A DNA stretch of 64,000 nt from Actinomycetota bacterium (GTDB lineage: Bacteria; Actinomycetota; UBA4738; HRBIN12): NCBI GenBank assembly GCA_035640355.1, contig DASQWI010000011.1:186001-250000 (forward strand), given 5' to 3'. Each line of letters starts with the position of its first letter. Position 1 is the first letter of the stretch. The position numbers and the translations under genes were made by a program. A model generated the notes under the pieces. That model was not told where the DNA came from and did no database searches. It saw nothing but the letters and a program-made list of their open reading frames with translations. Positions 33,356-43,066 of this stretch are shown one piece after another.

Positions 33356-33361
33356 ATGGTA
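33356..33361 (-). promoter_or_regulatory. Candidate -10 box (TACCAT) of the xdhC-type gene
   Basis: On the minus strand TACCAT ends six bases before GTG 33349, between the two XdhC genes. Confidence 0.45.
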
Positions 33362-33375
33362 GGCGCGAGCGGCGG

Positions 33376-34353
33376 CTACCGCTCCGCGCCTGCCACGACG
33401 AACCGCGCCGGATCGGCCTCGAACCGTTCGAGGCATCCCGCCGAGCAGAAGTAGTACGTCGTGCCCTCGTTGACGGAGCGATGTCGAGCCGACGCGACGT
33501 CGACGGTCATTCCGCAGACCGGGTCGATCTCCTCGTGGCGAGCGATCTCGGGTGCAGGCATCGTCGCGAGGTTGCCTGCAGCTCGCTCACGCACCAGCTC
33601 CGCGAGGATCGCCACGGCAATCTCTTCGTGCGCGATCGTGCCAAGGTCCAACCCCGCGGGAGCGTGCACCCGACCTAGCGACTCATCGGATGCGCCCCGA
33701 TCCTTGAGGTAGCCGAGAACGGATTCGGCGCGCTTCCGCGACGCGACCAAGCCGATGTACGCGGCTGGCGTGCCCAGGGCGCGTTCGAGTGCCTCCTCGT
33801 CGTAATGCCCCTGCGTCGCGACGACGACGAACGATTGGTCGGACACGCCCGCGGCCTCGAGATCCAACGTGGTGACGACCGTGCCGGCATCCGGATAGTC
33901 GTCTTCGTTTCCGCCGTCGTCCACGACCACGGTTCGCCAGCCGAGCGCGGCCGCCATCGAGGCGAGAGCCGCCACGGCGGGGGAGCGCCCGATGACGACG
34001 AGCTGCTGCTGCGGCAGGACCGGTTCCACGTACACCTCCAGCGCTCCCTCGCTCTGGCACGCGATCGGCACCGTCACGACGCCCTCCCGCCCGCGGGCGG
34101 CGAGCTCCTCGGGCGCGCCGAGGAAGAGCAGACGCGGCGTGCGTTCGTCGAGCGCCTTCAGCGCCTCCCGGATCACGGTCGGCTCGGCGCACGCACCGCC
34201 GAGCCATCCCCTGACACGGCGGTCCCGCGTGACGATCGCCGTCGAGCCCTCCTTCCCCGAGGAAGGTGATCGGCGCCACACCACCGTGGCCAGGACGAAC
34301 GGCTCGCCCGCCTCGGCGAGGTCGTTCGCGAGCGATAGGACCTCTGCCTTCAA
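33376..34353 (-). CDS. XdhC-family protein fused to a C-terminal YHS domain
   Basis: A 325-residue protein. Residues 1-270 form an XdhC-type protein: VLATVVWRRSPSSGKEG, the segment WLGGACAEPTVIREAL, QQLVVIGRSPAVAALASMAA and HAPAGLDLGTIAHEEIAVAI. Residues about 275-325 form a YHS domain (EIDPVCGMTVDV, then YYFCSAGCLERFEADPARF) with Cys residues typical of metal, often copper, binding. As CO dehydrogenase carries a Mo-S-Cu site, a role in copper delivery or sensing is attractive but unproven. It lies 48 bases after coxL on the same strand. Confidence 0.88.
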   Translation of the reverse strand: MKAEVLSLANDLAEAGEPFVLATVVWRRSPSSGKEGSTAIVTRDRRVRGWLGGACAEPTVIREALKALDERTPRLLFLGAPEELAARGREGVVTVPIACQSEGALEVYVEPVLPQQQLVVIGRSPAVAALASMAAALGWRTVVVDDGGNEDDYPDAGTVVTTLDLEAAGVSDQSFVVVATQGHYDEEALERALGTPAAYIGLVASRKRAESVLGYLKDRGASDESLGRVHAPAGLDLGTIAHEEIAVAILAELVRERAAGNLATMPAPEIARHEEIDPVCGMTVDVASARHRSVNEGTTYYFCSAGCLERFEADPARFVVAGAER

Positions 34354-34401
34354 GCGGACGCAGGTCCAGTTAGGCTCACAACGTTCGCTTCGCTCACTGT
34401 G

Positions 34402-36750
34402 CTACCCCCGCGCTTTCTGGATCGCCTCCCATACTTTCGCCGATGTGAGCGGCATGTCGATGTTCCGCACGCCGAGGTGCCACAGGGCGTCGATGACGGC
34501 GTTCACGAACGCGGCGGGGGAGCCCACGGTGGCCGACTCGCCGACTCCCTTCGCTCCGATCGGGTGGTGCGGCGACGGGGTCACGGTCGCTCCCAGCTCG
34601 AACCGAGGCGTCTCCCACGCCGTCGGAATCAGGTAATCGCTGAAGTTCGAGCCGATGCAATTGCCGTCGTCGTCGAACGCGATCTGCTCCATCGCCGCGA
34701 TCGCGTATCCCTCAGCGAGCCCGCCGTGGATCTGGCCCTCGACGATCATCGGGTTGATCCGCACGCCGCAGTCGTCGATCGCGACGACGCGGTCGACCTT
34801 CCACACGCCGGTCTCCTCGTCCACCTCGACGACGACGGCGTAGGTGCCGAACGGGAAGGTGAGGTTCGGCGGGTTGTAGTACGTGACGCCCTCGAGCCCC
34901 GGCTCCATCCCGTCCGGGAAGTTCGTGTACGCCGCGAGGGCGACGTCCTGGATCGTCTTGGCGTTCTCGGGCGCGCCGCGGATGAAGAATCGCCCCTGCT
35001 CGAACTCGACGTCCTGCTCGGATGCCTCCAGCAGGTGCGCGGCGAGCTTCATCGCCTTGTCGCGAAGCTTGCGCGAGACCACAGCCGTGGCCGCCCCGAC
35101 CGTCGGCGTTGAGCGCGACGCGTACGTCCCCAGTCCGTAGGGGGTGTTGTCCGTGTCGCCGTGCATCACCTTGATGTCTTCGGGCTGGATGCCGAGCTCG
35201 TTCGCGACGATCTGCGCGAACGTGGTCTCGTGGCCCTGGCCCTGCGTCTTGGAGCTGATCTTGAGGATCGCCTTGCCGGTCGGGTGCACGCGGAGCTCGG
35301 CGCCGTCGTTCATCTTCAGGCCGAGGATGTCGTAGTCGTGGCTGGGTCCGGCGCCGACCACCTCGGTGAAGCTGGCGAGGCCGATGCCCAGCAGCCGTCC
35401 CTCCTCGCGAGCGGCGGCCTGCTCCTTACGCAGCTGCTCGTACCCGATCCGCTCGAGCGCGAGATCCATCGCCCCGTCGTAGTCGCCGGAGTCGTACTCG
35501 AACCCGGTCGCGGAGCGATACGGGAACTGGTCCTTGCGGATGAAGTTCTTCTTGCGGAGGTCCGCGGGATCCATCTCGAGCTCGTAGGCGGCGTTCTGCA
35601 CGAGGCGCTCGATCATGTAAGACGCCTCGGTGACGCGGAACGAGCAGCGATAGGCGACGCCGCCCGGTGCCTTGTTCGTGTAGGCGCCGTCCGCGGAGAC
35701 GTGCGCGGCAGGAACGTCGTACGAGCCGGTGACGATGTGGAACAGCCCGACCTTGAACTTCGTGGGCTGCGCATCGGCGTAGAACGCGCCCTCGTCCGCG
35801 AGCAGCGACACGCGTAGCCCCTTCATCGTCCCCTCTCGCGAGAGCGCCATCTCGCCGCGCATGTGGTAGTCGCGCGCGAACCCCGTCGAGATCAGGTTCT
35901 CCGTGCGGTCCTCGATCCACTTGACGGGCTGGCCAAGCAGCAGCGAGGCCGCGGTGGCCACGACGTAGCCGGGATAGACCGGCACCTTGTTACCGAACCC
36001 ACCCCCGAGGTCCGGGGAGATGATCCGGATGCGCTCCTCGGGCAGGCCCGCCACCAACGCGAACACTGTCCGGATCGCATGTGGCGCTTGTGAGGTCATG
36101 TAGATCGTCGCTTGGCCCGTCGCCGGGTTGACGTCGGCCACGCAGCCGCACGTCTCGACAGGGGCGGGATGGGAGCGCGGGTAGAACGTGTCGAGGCTGA
36201 CGACGACGTCCGCGCTCGCGAACGCCGCGTCGGTTGCGTCCTTGTCGCCGCTCTCCCAGTGGTAGATGTGGTTGGAAGTGACTCCCTCTTTGTCGGTCCG
36301 GATGACCGGCGCATCCGCCTCCAATGCGCGCTGCGGCGTCACCACCGGCTCGAGCGGCTCGTAGTCGACCTCGATCAGCTCGAGCGCGTCCTGGGCCACA
36401 TACGGGTCCTCGGCGATGACTGCTGCGACCTCCTGCCCCTGGAACCGGACCTTGTCGGTCGCCAGCACCGCCTGAGTGTCGTAGGACATCGTCGGCATCC
36501 ACGCCAGGTTGTGCTGTGCCATGAGCTCGCCGGTGACGACGGCGACGACGCCGGGCAGCGCGCCCGCCTTGGACGTGTCGATCCCGTTGATCGTTGCGTG
36601 CGCGTATGGGCTGCGAAGGATCGCCATGTGCAGCATCCCCGGCAGCTTCACGTCGTCGACGAACGTGCCCTTGCCTCGGATCAGCCGGTCGTCTTCCTTA
36701 CGCCGGACGTTGTGTCCGATGCCACGGATCTCTTCGGTCTCGGTGGCCAT
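34402..36750 (-). CDS. coxL: Aerobic CO dehydrogenase large subunit, form I
   Basis: A 782-residue molybdoprotein subunit. The active-site loop reads AYRCSFR (residues 366-372), the diagnostic motif of form I, true CO-oxidising dehydrogenases; C369 is the copper-ligating cysteine. The Mo-cofactor segments GGGFGNKVPVYPG, QGQGHETTFAQI and KGVGESATVGSP, the last with the catalytic glutamate, are present. It oxidises CO to CO2, passing electrons via CoxS and CoxM to the respiratory chain. Gene order coxM-coxS-coxL (11-base gaps) is the form I order. Length is close to that of characterised CoxL. The genes upstream and downstream are its partners and maturation factors. Confidence 0.96.
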   Translation of the reverse strand: MATETEEIRGIGHNVRRKEDDRLIRGKGTFVDDVKLPGMLHMAILRSPYAHATINGIDTSKAGALPGVVAVVTGELMAQHNLAWMPTMSYDTQAVLATDKVRFQGQEVAAVIAEDPYVAQDALELIEVDYEPLEPVVTPQRALEADAPVIRTDKEGVTSNHIYHWESGDKDATDAAFASADVVVSLDTFYPRSHPAPVETCGCVADVNPATGQATIYMTSQAPHAIRTVFALVAGLPEERIRIISPDLGGGFGNKVPVYPGYVVATAASLLLGQPVKWIEDRTENLISTGFARDYHMRGEMALSREGTMKGLRVSLLADEGAFYADAQPTKFKVGLFHIVTGSYDVPAAHVSADGAYTNKAPGGVAYRCSFRVTEASYMIERLVQNAAYELEMDPADLRKKNFIRKDQFPYRSATGFEYDSGDYDGAMDLALERIGYEQLRKEQAAAREEGRLLGIGLASFTEVVGAGPSHDYDILGLKMNDGAELRVHPTGKAILKISSKTQGQGHETTFAQIVANELGIQPEDIKVMHGDTDNTPYGLGTYASRSTPTVGAATAVVSRKLRDKAMKLAAHLLEASEQDVEFEQGRFFIRGAPENAKTIQDVALAAYTNFPDGMEPGLEGVTYYNPPNLTFPFGTYAVVVEVDEETGVWKVDRVVAIDDCGVRINPMIVEGQIHGGLAEGYAIAAMEQIAFDDDGNCIGSNFSDYLIPTAWETPRFELGATVTPSPHHPIGAKGVGESATVGSPAAFVNAVIDALWHLGVRNIDMPLTSAKVWEAIQKARG

Positions 36751-36761
36751 GTCGAGTCCCC

Positions 36762-37220
<459 letters not shown>

Positions 37221-37231
37221 GTGTCTCTCCC

Positions 37232-38089
37232 CTAAACCATGTCCACCGCGCGGGCGAGCCCCCGTCGGACGTACACCTCGACCACGTTGCGCTTGTACTC
37301 GGACGAGCCGCGGATGTCGCTGACCGGATCGCACGCGGCCGCGGCGAGACGACCCGCTTCCGCGAACGCCGATTCGGTCGGCTCCGCGCCGGCCAGGGAA
37401 CGCTCGGCGTCGGTCGCCTGGATGTTCTTCGATCCCACGCCGGTGAGACCGATGCCGGCGCGGTCGATCGTCCCGTTCGCCATCTCGACCTGAACGGCGA
37501 CGCCGACCGTCGCGAAGTCGCCGATCTTCCGCTCGAGCTTGAGGTACGCGCCGCCGAGCTTCGCCTTCGGCAGCGGGACGCGCACCTCGGTGAGGAGCTC
37601 GTCGGGCTCGATCGAAGTGGTGAAGATGTCGACGAGGAACTCCGATACGGGGACCTCGCGCTCGCCTCGCGTGCCTCTCAACGCGACACTCGCGCCCGCG
37701 GCGAGCATCGCCGACCCCCAGTCGCCGGCCGGATCGGCGTGGGCGAGCGAGCCGCCCACGGTCCCGAGGTTCCGCACGAGCGGGTCGGAGATCTGCGGCG
37801 CCGTTGAGGAGAGGAGCGGGTGGCGGGCCTCGACGACTTCGGATCGGGCCATCTGGCCGTGACGGACGAGCGCGCCGATCCGCAACGTCCCGTCGTCGAC
37901 ATCGATCCGGTCAAGGTCCGGTAGGCGGTTGACGTCCACCAGATGTGAGGGCGCGGAGAACCGCAGCTTCATAACCGGGATGAGGCTCTGCCCGCCGGCG
38001 AGGACCTTTGCGTCGTCGAGCGAGCCGAGCAGTCCCAACGCCTCGTCGAGCGATGCGGGGCGGTGGTACTCGAACCGTGCAGGAAGCAT
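37232..38089 (-). CDS. coxM: CO dehydrogenase medium FAD subunit (form I operon)
   Basis: A 285-residue FAD-binding subunit. FAD motifs are [15 protein letters not shown] and [18 protein letters not shown], and the C-terminal cluster [20 protein letters not shown] is typical. It takes electrons from CoxS and gives them to quinone or another acceptor. It is the first gene of the minus-strand operon. GGAGG precedes ATG 38089 by a normal distance. The 290-base divergent gap upstream is shared with the form II operon. Confidence 0.95.
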   Translation of the reverse strand: MLPARFEYHRPASLDEALGLLGSLDDAKVLAGGQSLIPVMKLRFSAPSHLVDVNRLPDLDRIDVDDGTLRIGALVRHGQMARSEVVEARHPLLSSTAPQISDPLVRNLGTVGGSLAHADPAGDWGSAMLAAGASVALRGTRGEREVPVSEFLVDIFTTSIEPDELLTEVRVPLPKAKLGGAYLKLERKIGDFATVGVAVQVEMANGTIDRAGIGLTGVGSKNIQATDAERSLAGAEPTESAFAEAGRLAAAACDPVSDIRGSSEYKRNVVEVYVRRGLARAVDMV

Positions 38090-38227
38090 CGCGAACCTCC
38101 TGTCAGATGGCCGAGGCGGCGAGGCCCCTCGTGGCGAGCCCGGCGGTAGCGAGGCAGCTGCCTTCCGCCGGGGACGTCGACGGGTCGTCGATGTGCGCCA
38201 AGGCTTCGAGGTACTACGCGTGCCGTG

Positions 38228-38247
38228 CGATAGCGGATCGACTATCG
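38228..38247. promoter_or_regulatory. Inverted repeat in the divergent cox intergenic region
   Basis: CGATAG (38228-38233) and CTATCG (38242-38247) form a 6-8-6 inverted repeat, about 140 bases upstream of coxM and 130 upstream of the form II coxS. It is a candidate operator for one or both operons; no regulator gene is adjacent. Confidence 0.4.
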
Positions 38248-38337
38248 AACAGCGGATTCGGCCGGTCAAATCGCCCCCCCGCGCCCCGGCCGTCAGCGCC
38301 GTAGGTTCGTCGATTCGCGCCTCGAACGGCCCAGGGC

Positions 38338-38343
38338 TACGAT
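38338..38343 (+). promoter_or_regulatory. Candidate -10 box (TACGAT) of the form II operon
   Basis: TACGAT lies 36 bases before GTG 38380. A transcript starting near 38350 would have a short leader containing the ribosome site GGAAAGGGGA. Confidence 0.4.
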
Positions 38344-38379
38344 CGAGGTCCTCACGTTCCGCGCCGGAAAGGGGAAGCC

Positions 38380-38856
38380 GTGACGCATGTCTCGGTCACC
38401 GTCAACGGGGTTGCGCGGGAAGCCGACGTCGAACCGCGCACACTGCTCGTCTATCTCCTCAGGGAGACACTGGGGCTCACGGGGACGAATGTCGGTTGCG
38501 ACACGTCCTCGTGCGGCTCATGCACTGTCTTGCTCGACGGAGAGTCAGTGAAGTCGTGCACGCTGCTGGCCGCACAGGCCGACGGCCGTGACGTCTCGAC
38601 GATCGAAGGGCTGGCCAGCGACGGTCAGCTGCATCCGATCCAGGAGGCGTTCCATCGCAACCACGGGCTGCAGTGCGGGTACTGCACGCCGGGCATGGTG
38701 ATGGCCGCGAAGGGCTATCTGGACGAGAACCCCAATCCCACGGAGGAGCAGGTGCGCGAGGCCCTCGAGGGCAACCTGTGCCGCTGCACCGGCTACCACA
38801 ACATCGTGAAGTCGATCCTCGACGCCGCTGACGAGATGAGCGGCGCGAAGGCGTAG
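38380..38856 (+). CDS. coxS: Molybdenum hydroxylase small iron-sulphur subunit (form II operon)
   Basis: A 158-residue [2Fe-2S] protein similar to the CoxS at 36762-37220. The clusters are [19 protein letters not shown] with KSCTLLAAQ, and [12 protein letters not shown] with [17 protein letters not shown] 38380 has a ribosome site GGAAAGGGGA about six bases upstream. It is the first gene of the S-L-M operon, the order known for form II CODH-like enzymes. Its substrate is set by the large subunit. Confidence 0.95.
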   Translation: MTHVSVTVNGVAREADVEPRTLLVYLLRETLGLTGTNVGCDTSSCGSCTVLLDGESVKSCTLLAAQADGRDVSTIEGLASDGQLHPIQEAFHRNHGLQCGYCTPGMVMAAKGYLDENPNPTEEQVREALEGNLCRCTGYHNIVKSILDAADEMSGAKA

Positions 38857-38868
38857 GGGGGAGCCGAG

Positions 38869-41232
38869 ATAGCAGTCACGGAGAGATCCGTCGGGAGCCC
38901 TGTCCTCCGAAAGGAGGATCCAGAGTTCCTCACCGGAAGGGCCAGGTACACCGACGACCTGAGCCTGCAGGGGATGCTGTGGATGGCCGTCGTCCGGAGC
39001 CCGTACGCGCATGCGAGGGTGAAGAGCGTCGACGTATCGAACGCCCTGGCCATGGACGGGGTTGTCGCCGCGTTCTCCGGCCGGGACTTCGAGTGGGCGG
39101 GCCCGCTGCTCATGGCCTGGCCGGTCACCGAGGACATCAACAACCCGTCGCACTACCCGCTCGCGGCGGAGAAGGCCCGCTATCAGGGCGACGGAGTCGC
39201 GGTCGTCGTCGCCGAGTCCCGGGCGCTCGCGGAAGACGCCGCCGAGATGATCGGGGTCGACTACGACCCCCTGCCGGCAGTCGTCGAGGTGGAGGCCGCG
39301 CTCGCCGAGGGGGCCCCGCTCGTGCACGATGAGTTCGGCACCAACCGCAGCTACAGCTGGAAGCTCACCAATGGCGACGTCAACAAGGTGTTCTCGGGGG
39401 CCCCCGTTGTCGTCGAGGAGCACTACCGCGTACAGCGGCAGGTGCCCAACGCCATGGAGCCGCGGGCGATCCTCGTCGAGCCGAACATGGCTTCGGGCCA
39501 GTTCACGATGTGGACCTCGACCCAGATCCCACACATCGTCAGGACGGCGATGGCGATCGCCACGGGGATTGCGGAGTCGAAACTGCGGATCATCGCGCCA
39601 CGCGTTGGAGGTGGGTTCGGCTCGAAGCTCCAGGTGTACCCGGAGGAGGCGTTGGCGCTGGAGCTCGCTCGGCGGCTCGGCCGGCCCATCAAGTGGACCG
39701 AGACCCGGTCGGAGGGCTACCTGGCCACCCATCACGGCCGCGATCAGGTCCAGAAGATCGAGCTCGCCGCGAACGAAGACGGCAAGATCCTCGGCTACCG
39801 CACGCTCGTCCTCGCCAACATGGGCGCGTACTTGCGGATCATCGCGCCGGGGACGCCGGTGCTCGGAGCCTTCTTGTACTGCGGTTGCTACCAGGGCGAG
39901 GCGTACCAGATCCAGATCGAGGGGGTCTTCACCAACACGACCCCGGTTGATGCGTACCGGGGGGCGGGGCGGCCCGAAGCAACCAACGCGATCGAACGTG
40001 CGATCGATGCGCTCGCCCGGCGTGTCAGCAAGGATCCGGTGGAGATCAGGCGCATGAACTTCGTGCCGCCGTTCACCGAGGCCACCGCGTCGGTCGGCGG
40101 GCTCACGATCGACTCCGGCAACTACCCGGCGACCCTCGACCGGGCCTTGGAGCTGTTCGACTACGACCAGCTCCGCAAGGAGCAACAGGCCCGCCGGGAC
40201 AGCGGAGACCTGAGGCAGCTCGGGATCGGCTTCTCGACCTACCTCGAGAACTGCGGGTGGGGCCCGTCCCGCGTCATCGGTGGCGTCCTCAAGTACGCCG
40301 GCGGCGGATGGGAGGCCGCAACGGTGCGCTGTCACCCCACGGGGAAGGTGGTGCTGGTCGTCGGAACCACCCCACACGGCCAAGGCAACGAGACCACGTT
40401 CGCGCAGATCGTTTCCGACGAGCTCGGCGTTCCGGTCGACGACGTCGAGGTGCTGTTCGGTGACACCGACATCGCCCCCAGCGGTTGGGACACCTACGGC
40501 AGTCGGAGCGCGGCGGTCGGGACACCCGCGGTCTCCCGCGCCTGCAAGAAGGTGATCGAGAAGGCGCGCAAGATCGCGGCGCACGAGCTCGAGGTGGCGG
40601 CGAGCGACCTCGACTACAAGGCCGGAGGGTTTCACGTGAGGGGCGCGCCGGCCGTCACGAGAACCATCGGAGAGCTCGCCTTCTCGGCGTGGCGGGGTCA
40701 TAACTTGCCCGATGAGATGGAGCCGGGACTCGAGGAGTCCGCGTTCTTCGATCCGAAGAACCTGGTGTTCCCGTTCGGGGCGCACATCTGCGCAGTCGAG
40801 GTCGACACCGAGACCGGCGATGTGGAGGTTGTGAAGTACGTCGCGGTCGACGACGTGGGTCCGATCGTGAACCCGCAGATCGTCGATGGCCAGGTGGTCG
40901 GCGGCGTCATCCAGGGGATCGCGGAGGCGCTGTACGAGGAAGCTGTCTACGACCCCAACGGGCAGCTCCTCAGCTCCAACATGAGCACATATGCGGTTCC
41001 GGCGGCCACGGAAGTTCCGTCGATCGTGACGGGGACCCACGTGACGCCCTCGACGACGAACGAGCTCGGGATCAAGGGGGTTGGCGAGACGGGGACGATA
41101 GCCTCGCCTCCGGCGGTGCTGAACGCCGTCGTCGACGCCCTGTCGCACCTCGGGGTAACGGAGATCGATCGGCCCGCTACGTCCGAGAACGTCTGGCGAG
41201 CGATCCGAGCGGCGAAGGAGGGTGGGGCATGA
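38869..41232 (+). CDS. Form II CO dehydrogenase-like molybdenum hydroxylase large subunit, ATA start
   Basis: About 787 residues. The active-site loop is AYRGAGR (codons at 39952-39972), the form II signature, so the Cu-ligating cysteine is absent and the natural substrate may not be CO. Cofactor motifs GGGFGSKLQVYPEE, HGQGNETTFAQI and KGVGETGTIASPP are intact. No ATG, GTG or TTG lies in frame before 38974, yet the conserved N-terminus (SPVLRKEDPEFLTGRARYTD) is encoded upstream. The likely start is ATA at 38869, where AVTERSVG follows and GGGGGGAG (38856-38863) lies five bases before. A sequence error (ATG to ATA) is the alternative. Confidence 0.9.
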   Translation: MAVTERSVGSPVLRKEDPEFLTGRARYTDDLSLQGMLWMAVVRSPYAHARVKSVDVSNALAMDGVVAAFSGRDFEWAGPLLMAWPVTEDINNPSHYPLAAEKARYQGDGVAVVVAESRALAEDAAEMIGVDYDPLPAVVEVEAALAEGAPLVHDEFGTNRSYSWKLTNGDVNKVFSGAPVVVEEHYRVQRQVPNAMEPRAILVEPNMASGQFTMWTSTQIPHIVRTAMAIATGIAESKLRIIAPRVGGGFGSKLQVYPEEALALELARRLGRPIKWTETRSEGYLATHHGRDQVQKIELAANEDGKILGYRTLVLANMGAYLRIIAPGTPVLGAFLYCGCYQGEAYQIQIEGVFTNTTPVDAYRGAGRPEATNAIERAIDALARRVSKDPVEIRRMNFVPPFTEATASVGGLTIDSGNYPATLDRALELFDYDQLRKEQQARRDSGDLRQLGIGFSTYLENCGWGPSRVIGGVLKYAGGGWEAATVRCHPTGKVVLVVGTTPHGQGNETTFAQIVSDELGVPVDDVEVLFGDTDIAPSGWDTYGSRSAAVGTPAVSRACKKVIEKARKIAAHELEVAASDLDYKAGGFHVRGAPAVTRTIGELAFSAWRGHNLPDEMEPGLEESAFFDPKNLVFPFGAHICAVEVDTETGDVEVVKYVAVDDVGPIVNPQIVDGQVVGGVIQGIAEALYEEAVYDPNGQLLSSNMSTYAVPAATEVPSIVTGTHVTPSTTNELGIKGVGETGTIASPPAVLNAVVDALSHLGVTEIDRPATSENVWRAIRAAKEGGA

Positions 41233-42059
41233 TCCCAGCACCGTTCGAGTACGAGCGCGCCGGATCGGTGGACGAAACGATCGCGCTGCTAGATCAGAAC
41301 GAGGGCGCCAAGATCCTCGCTGGCGGCCACTCGCTGCTGCCATTGATGCGGCTGCGTCTGGCGAGTCCGTCGATGCTGGTGGACATCACGCGGATCGGCG
41401 AGCTGAAGTACATCCGCGAGGACGGTGACAGGATCGCGATCGGCGCGTTGACCCGCCACCACGACGTGGCGAACAGCGAGCTACTCCAGCGGGTGTGCCC
41501 GATCCTCCCGTACGCCGCGAGCAAGGTCGGCGACCCGCAGGTGCGGCACGTCGGAACGATCGGCGGCTCGGTCTCGCACGGCGATCCGGCCGGCGACATG
41601 CCCGCAGTGTTGCTCGCGCTCGGCGCCGAGATGACCGTGCGCGGTCCGAACGGCGCGAACCGGACGGTGAAGGCCGACGATTTCTTCCGCGGGCTGTTCG
41701 AGCCCGATCTCGCGTCGAACGAGGTCGTCACCGAGATTCATGTGCCCACGACCGCCGGGCGAGGGTGGAGCTACGTGAAGTTCAATCGACGCGCGCAGGA
41801 CTGGGCGCTCGTCGGAGTCGCCGCGCTCGCGTCGAACGGCGCGCCAGCGGCGGTGACGCTGACGAACATGGCCGACCGGCCGATGCACGCCTCGGGCGTC
41901 GAGGAGGAGCTCGCCCGCGGCGCCGATCCAGCGAAGGCGGCCGAGCGCGCAGACGAGAACACCCGTCCTCCATCGGACGCGTTCGCAAGCGCCGAGTATC
42001 GCCACGAGCTCGTCAAAGTCCTCGTCAGGCGCGCGCTTGAGGAGGCGTTGCGCCGCTAG
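41229..42059 (+). CDS. coxM: Molybdenum hydroxylase FAD subunit (form II operon)
   Basis: A 276-residue FAD subunit. FAD motifs ILAGGHSLLPLMRLRL and HVGTIGGSVSHGDPAGDM are present, as is the C-terminal SAEYRHELVKVLVRRAL. ATG overlaps the large-subunit stop (ATGA). The final codons (GAGGAGGCGTTGCGCCGCTAG) and the following bases are duplicated in tandem just downstream. It should pass electrons from the small subunit to the electron acceptor. Confidence 0.94.
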   Translation: MIPAPFEYERAGSVDETIALLDQNEGAKILAGGHSLLPLMRLRLASPSMLVDITRIGELKYIREDGDRIAIGALTRHHDVANSELLQRVCPILPYAASKVGDPQVRHVGTIGGSVSHGDPAGDMPAVLLALGAEMTVRGPNGANRTVKADDFFRGLFEPDLASNEVVTEIHVPTTAGRGWSYVKFNRRAQDWALVGVAALASNGAPAAVTLTNMADRPMHASGVEEELARGADPAKAAERADENTRPPSDAFASAEYRHELVKVLVRRALEEALRR

Positions 42060-42107
42060 CTTTGACGCTCGGTCGAGGAGGCGTTGCGCCGCTAGCTTTG
42101 ACGCTCG
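42039..42107. repeat. 33-bp tandem repeat at the 3' end of the form II coxM
   Basis: Copies at 42039-42071 and 42075-42107 are identical over 33 bases with a 3-base spacer. The first copy includes the last codons and stop of coxM; the second lies in the gap before the mechanosensitive channel gene. A recent local duplication is the likely cause. Confidence 0.9.
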
Positions 42108-42124
42108 CTCGCTCGTCTGCCTAG

Positions 42125-43000
42125 ATGAAAGCTGTGTTGGGCCAAATCCTTCCGGACGAGCTGAGCTGGTTCGAGGAATACGGCCTCCCCCTCCTCGTCA
42201 TCGTGGGGGTCGCCATCCTCGTGACGATCGCCCTGCAGCTGGTCGTTCGCCGGTTCCGTCGCAGGCTGGAGGGCAGCCCGAGCCTCACGCAGGAGATCAA
42301 CCTCCAACGTATCGCGACGCTCACAGGCGCGCTGTCTGCCGCAGGGCTCGTGCTGATCTGGGTCCTCGCCGTTCTTCTCGTGCTCGACAAGTTCCACGTT
42401 CCGCTCGGACCTTTCTTCGCGAGCGCGGGGATCGTGGGCGTCGCGCTGGGCTTCGGGGCGCAGTCGATCGTTCGCGACACGCTGTCGGGATTCTTCATCC
42501 TGCTCGAGAACCAGTTCGGTGTGGCCGACGTCGTCGAAGTGCGCACCACCGCGAACCCGGTCTCGGGGAAGGTCGAAGCGCTCACGCTCCGTGTCACCAT
42601 GCTGCGCGACTTCGACGGAACGCTGCACATCATCCCGAACGGCAACATCCAGCTCGTCAGCAACAAGTCCCGAGGGTGGGCGCGCGCGATCGTGGACGTA
42701 CGCGTCGCGTACGGCGAGGACGTCGATCGCCTGCGTGGCACCCTCGAGGACGTCTTCCACGAGATCAAGCAGGACGAGCTCCTCGGCGATTGGATCTACG
42801 AGGGACCGAGCGTTCTTGGCATGGAGACGCTCTCGGACTACGCGAAGGTCGTGCGCGTCGTCGCCGACACGCGCCCGTCGAAACGTTGGGATGTCGAACG
42901 CGCCCTTCGCGAACGCATCACGCGTCGCCTCGACTCCGATGGGTTCCGCACCCCGATCCCGCCCACGATCGCCGAGCGCCCCGGCGAGCCCGCGCGCTGA
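42125..43000 (+). CDS. MscS-family mechanosensitive channel
   Basis: A 291-residue MscS-like channel. Three hydrophobic helices lie at about 20-45, 65-90 and 98-125. The pore helix segment GPFFASAGIVGVALGFGAQS is followed by IVRDTLSGFFILLENQFGVAD and the beta-domain (VEALTLRVTMLRDFDGTLHI, IPNGNIQLVSNKSRGWAR), all typical. It opens under membrane tension to release solutes on hypo-osmotic shock. The gene starts 18 bases after the coxM repeat, on the same strand. Confidence 0.93.
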   Translation: MKAVLGQILPDELSWFEEYGLPLLVIVGVAILVTIALQLVVRRFRRRLEGSPSLTQEINLQRIATLTGALSAAGLVLIWVLAVLLVLDKFHVPLGPFFASAGIVGVALGFGAQSIVRDTLSGFFILLENQFGVADVVEVRTTANPVSGKVEALTLRVTMLRDFDGTLHIIPNGNIQLVSNKSRGWARAIVDVRVAYGEDVDRLRGTLEDVFHEIKQDELLGDWIYEGPSVLGMETLSDYAKVVRVVADTRPSKRWDVERALRERITRRLDSDGFRTPIPPTIAERPGEPAR

Positions 43001-43066
43001 GGCCGTGTACTAGACCCGTTTGACACGATCAAGAGCGCCACCGCGCCCGCCGTCGGGTAGCGCTCG

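Noticed and set aside
38545-41343. A 932-codon minus-strand open frame over the form II cox genes
   Set aside because: It is a GC-bias shadow of coxS-coxL-coxM, with Arg/Asp/His-rich composition and no known domain.
42039-42107. Possible attachment site of a mobile element
   Set aside because: The two 33-base copies are only three bases apart, with nothing integrated between them and no integrase nearby.
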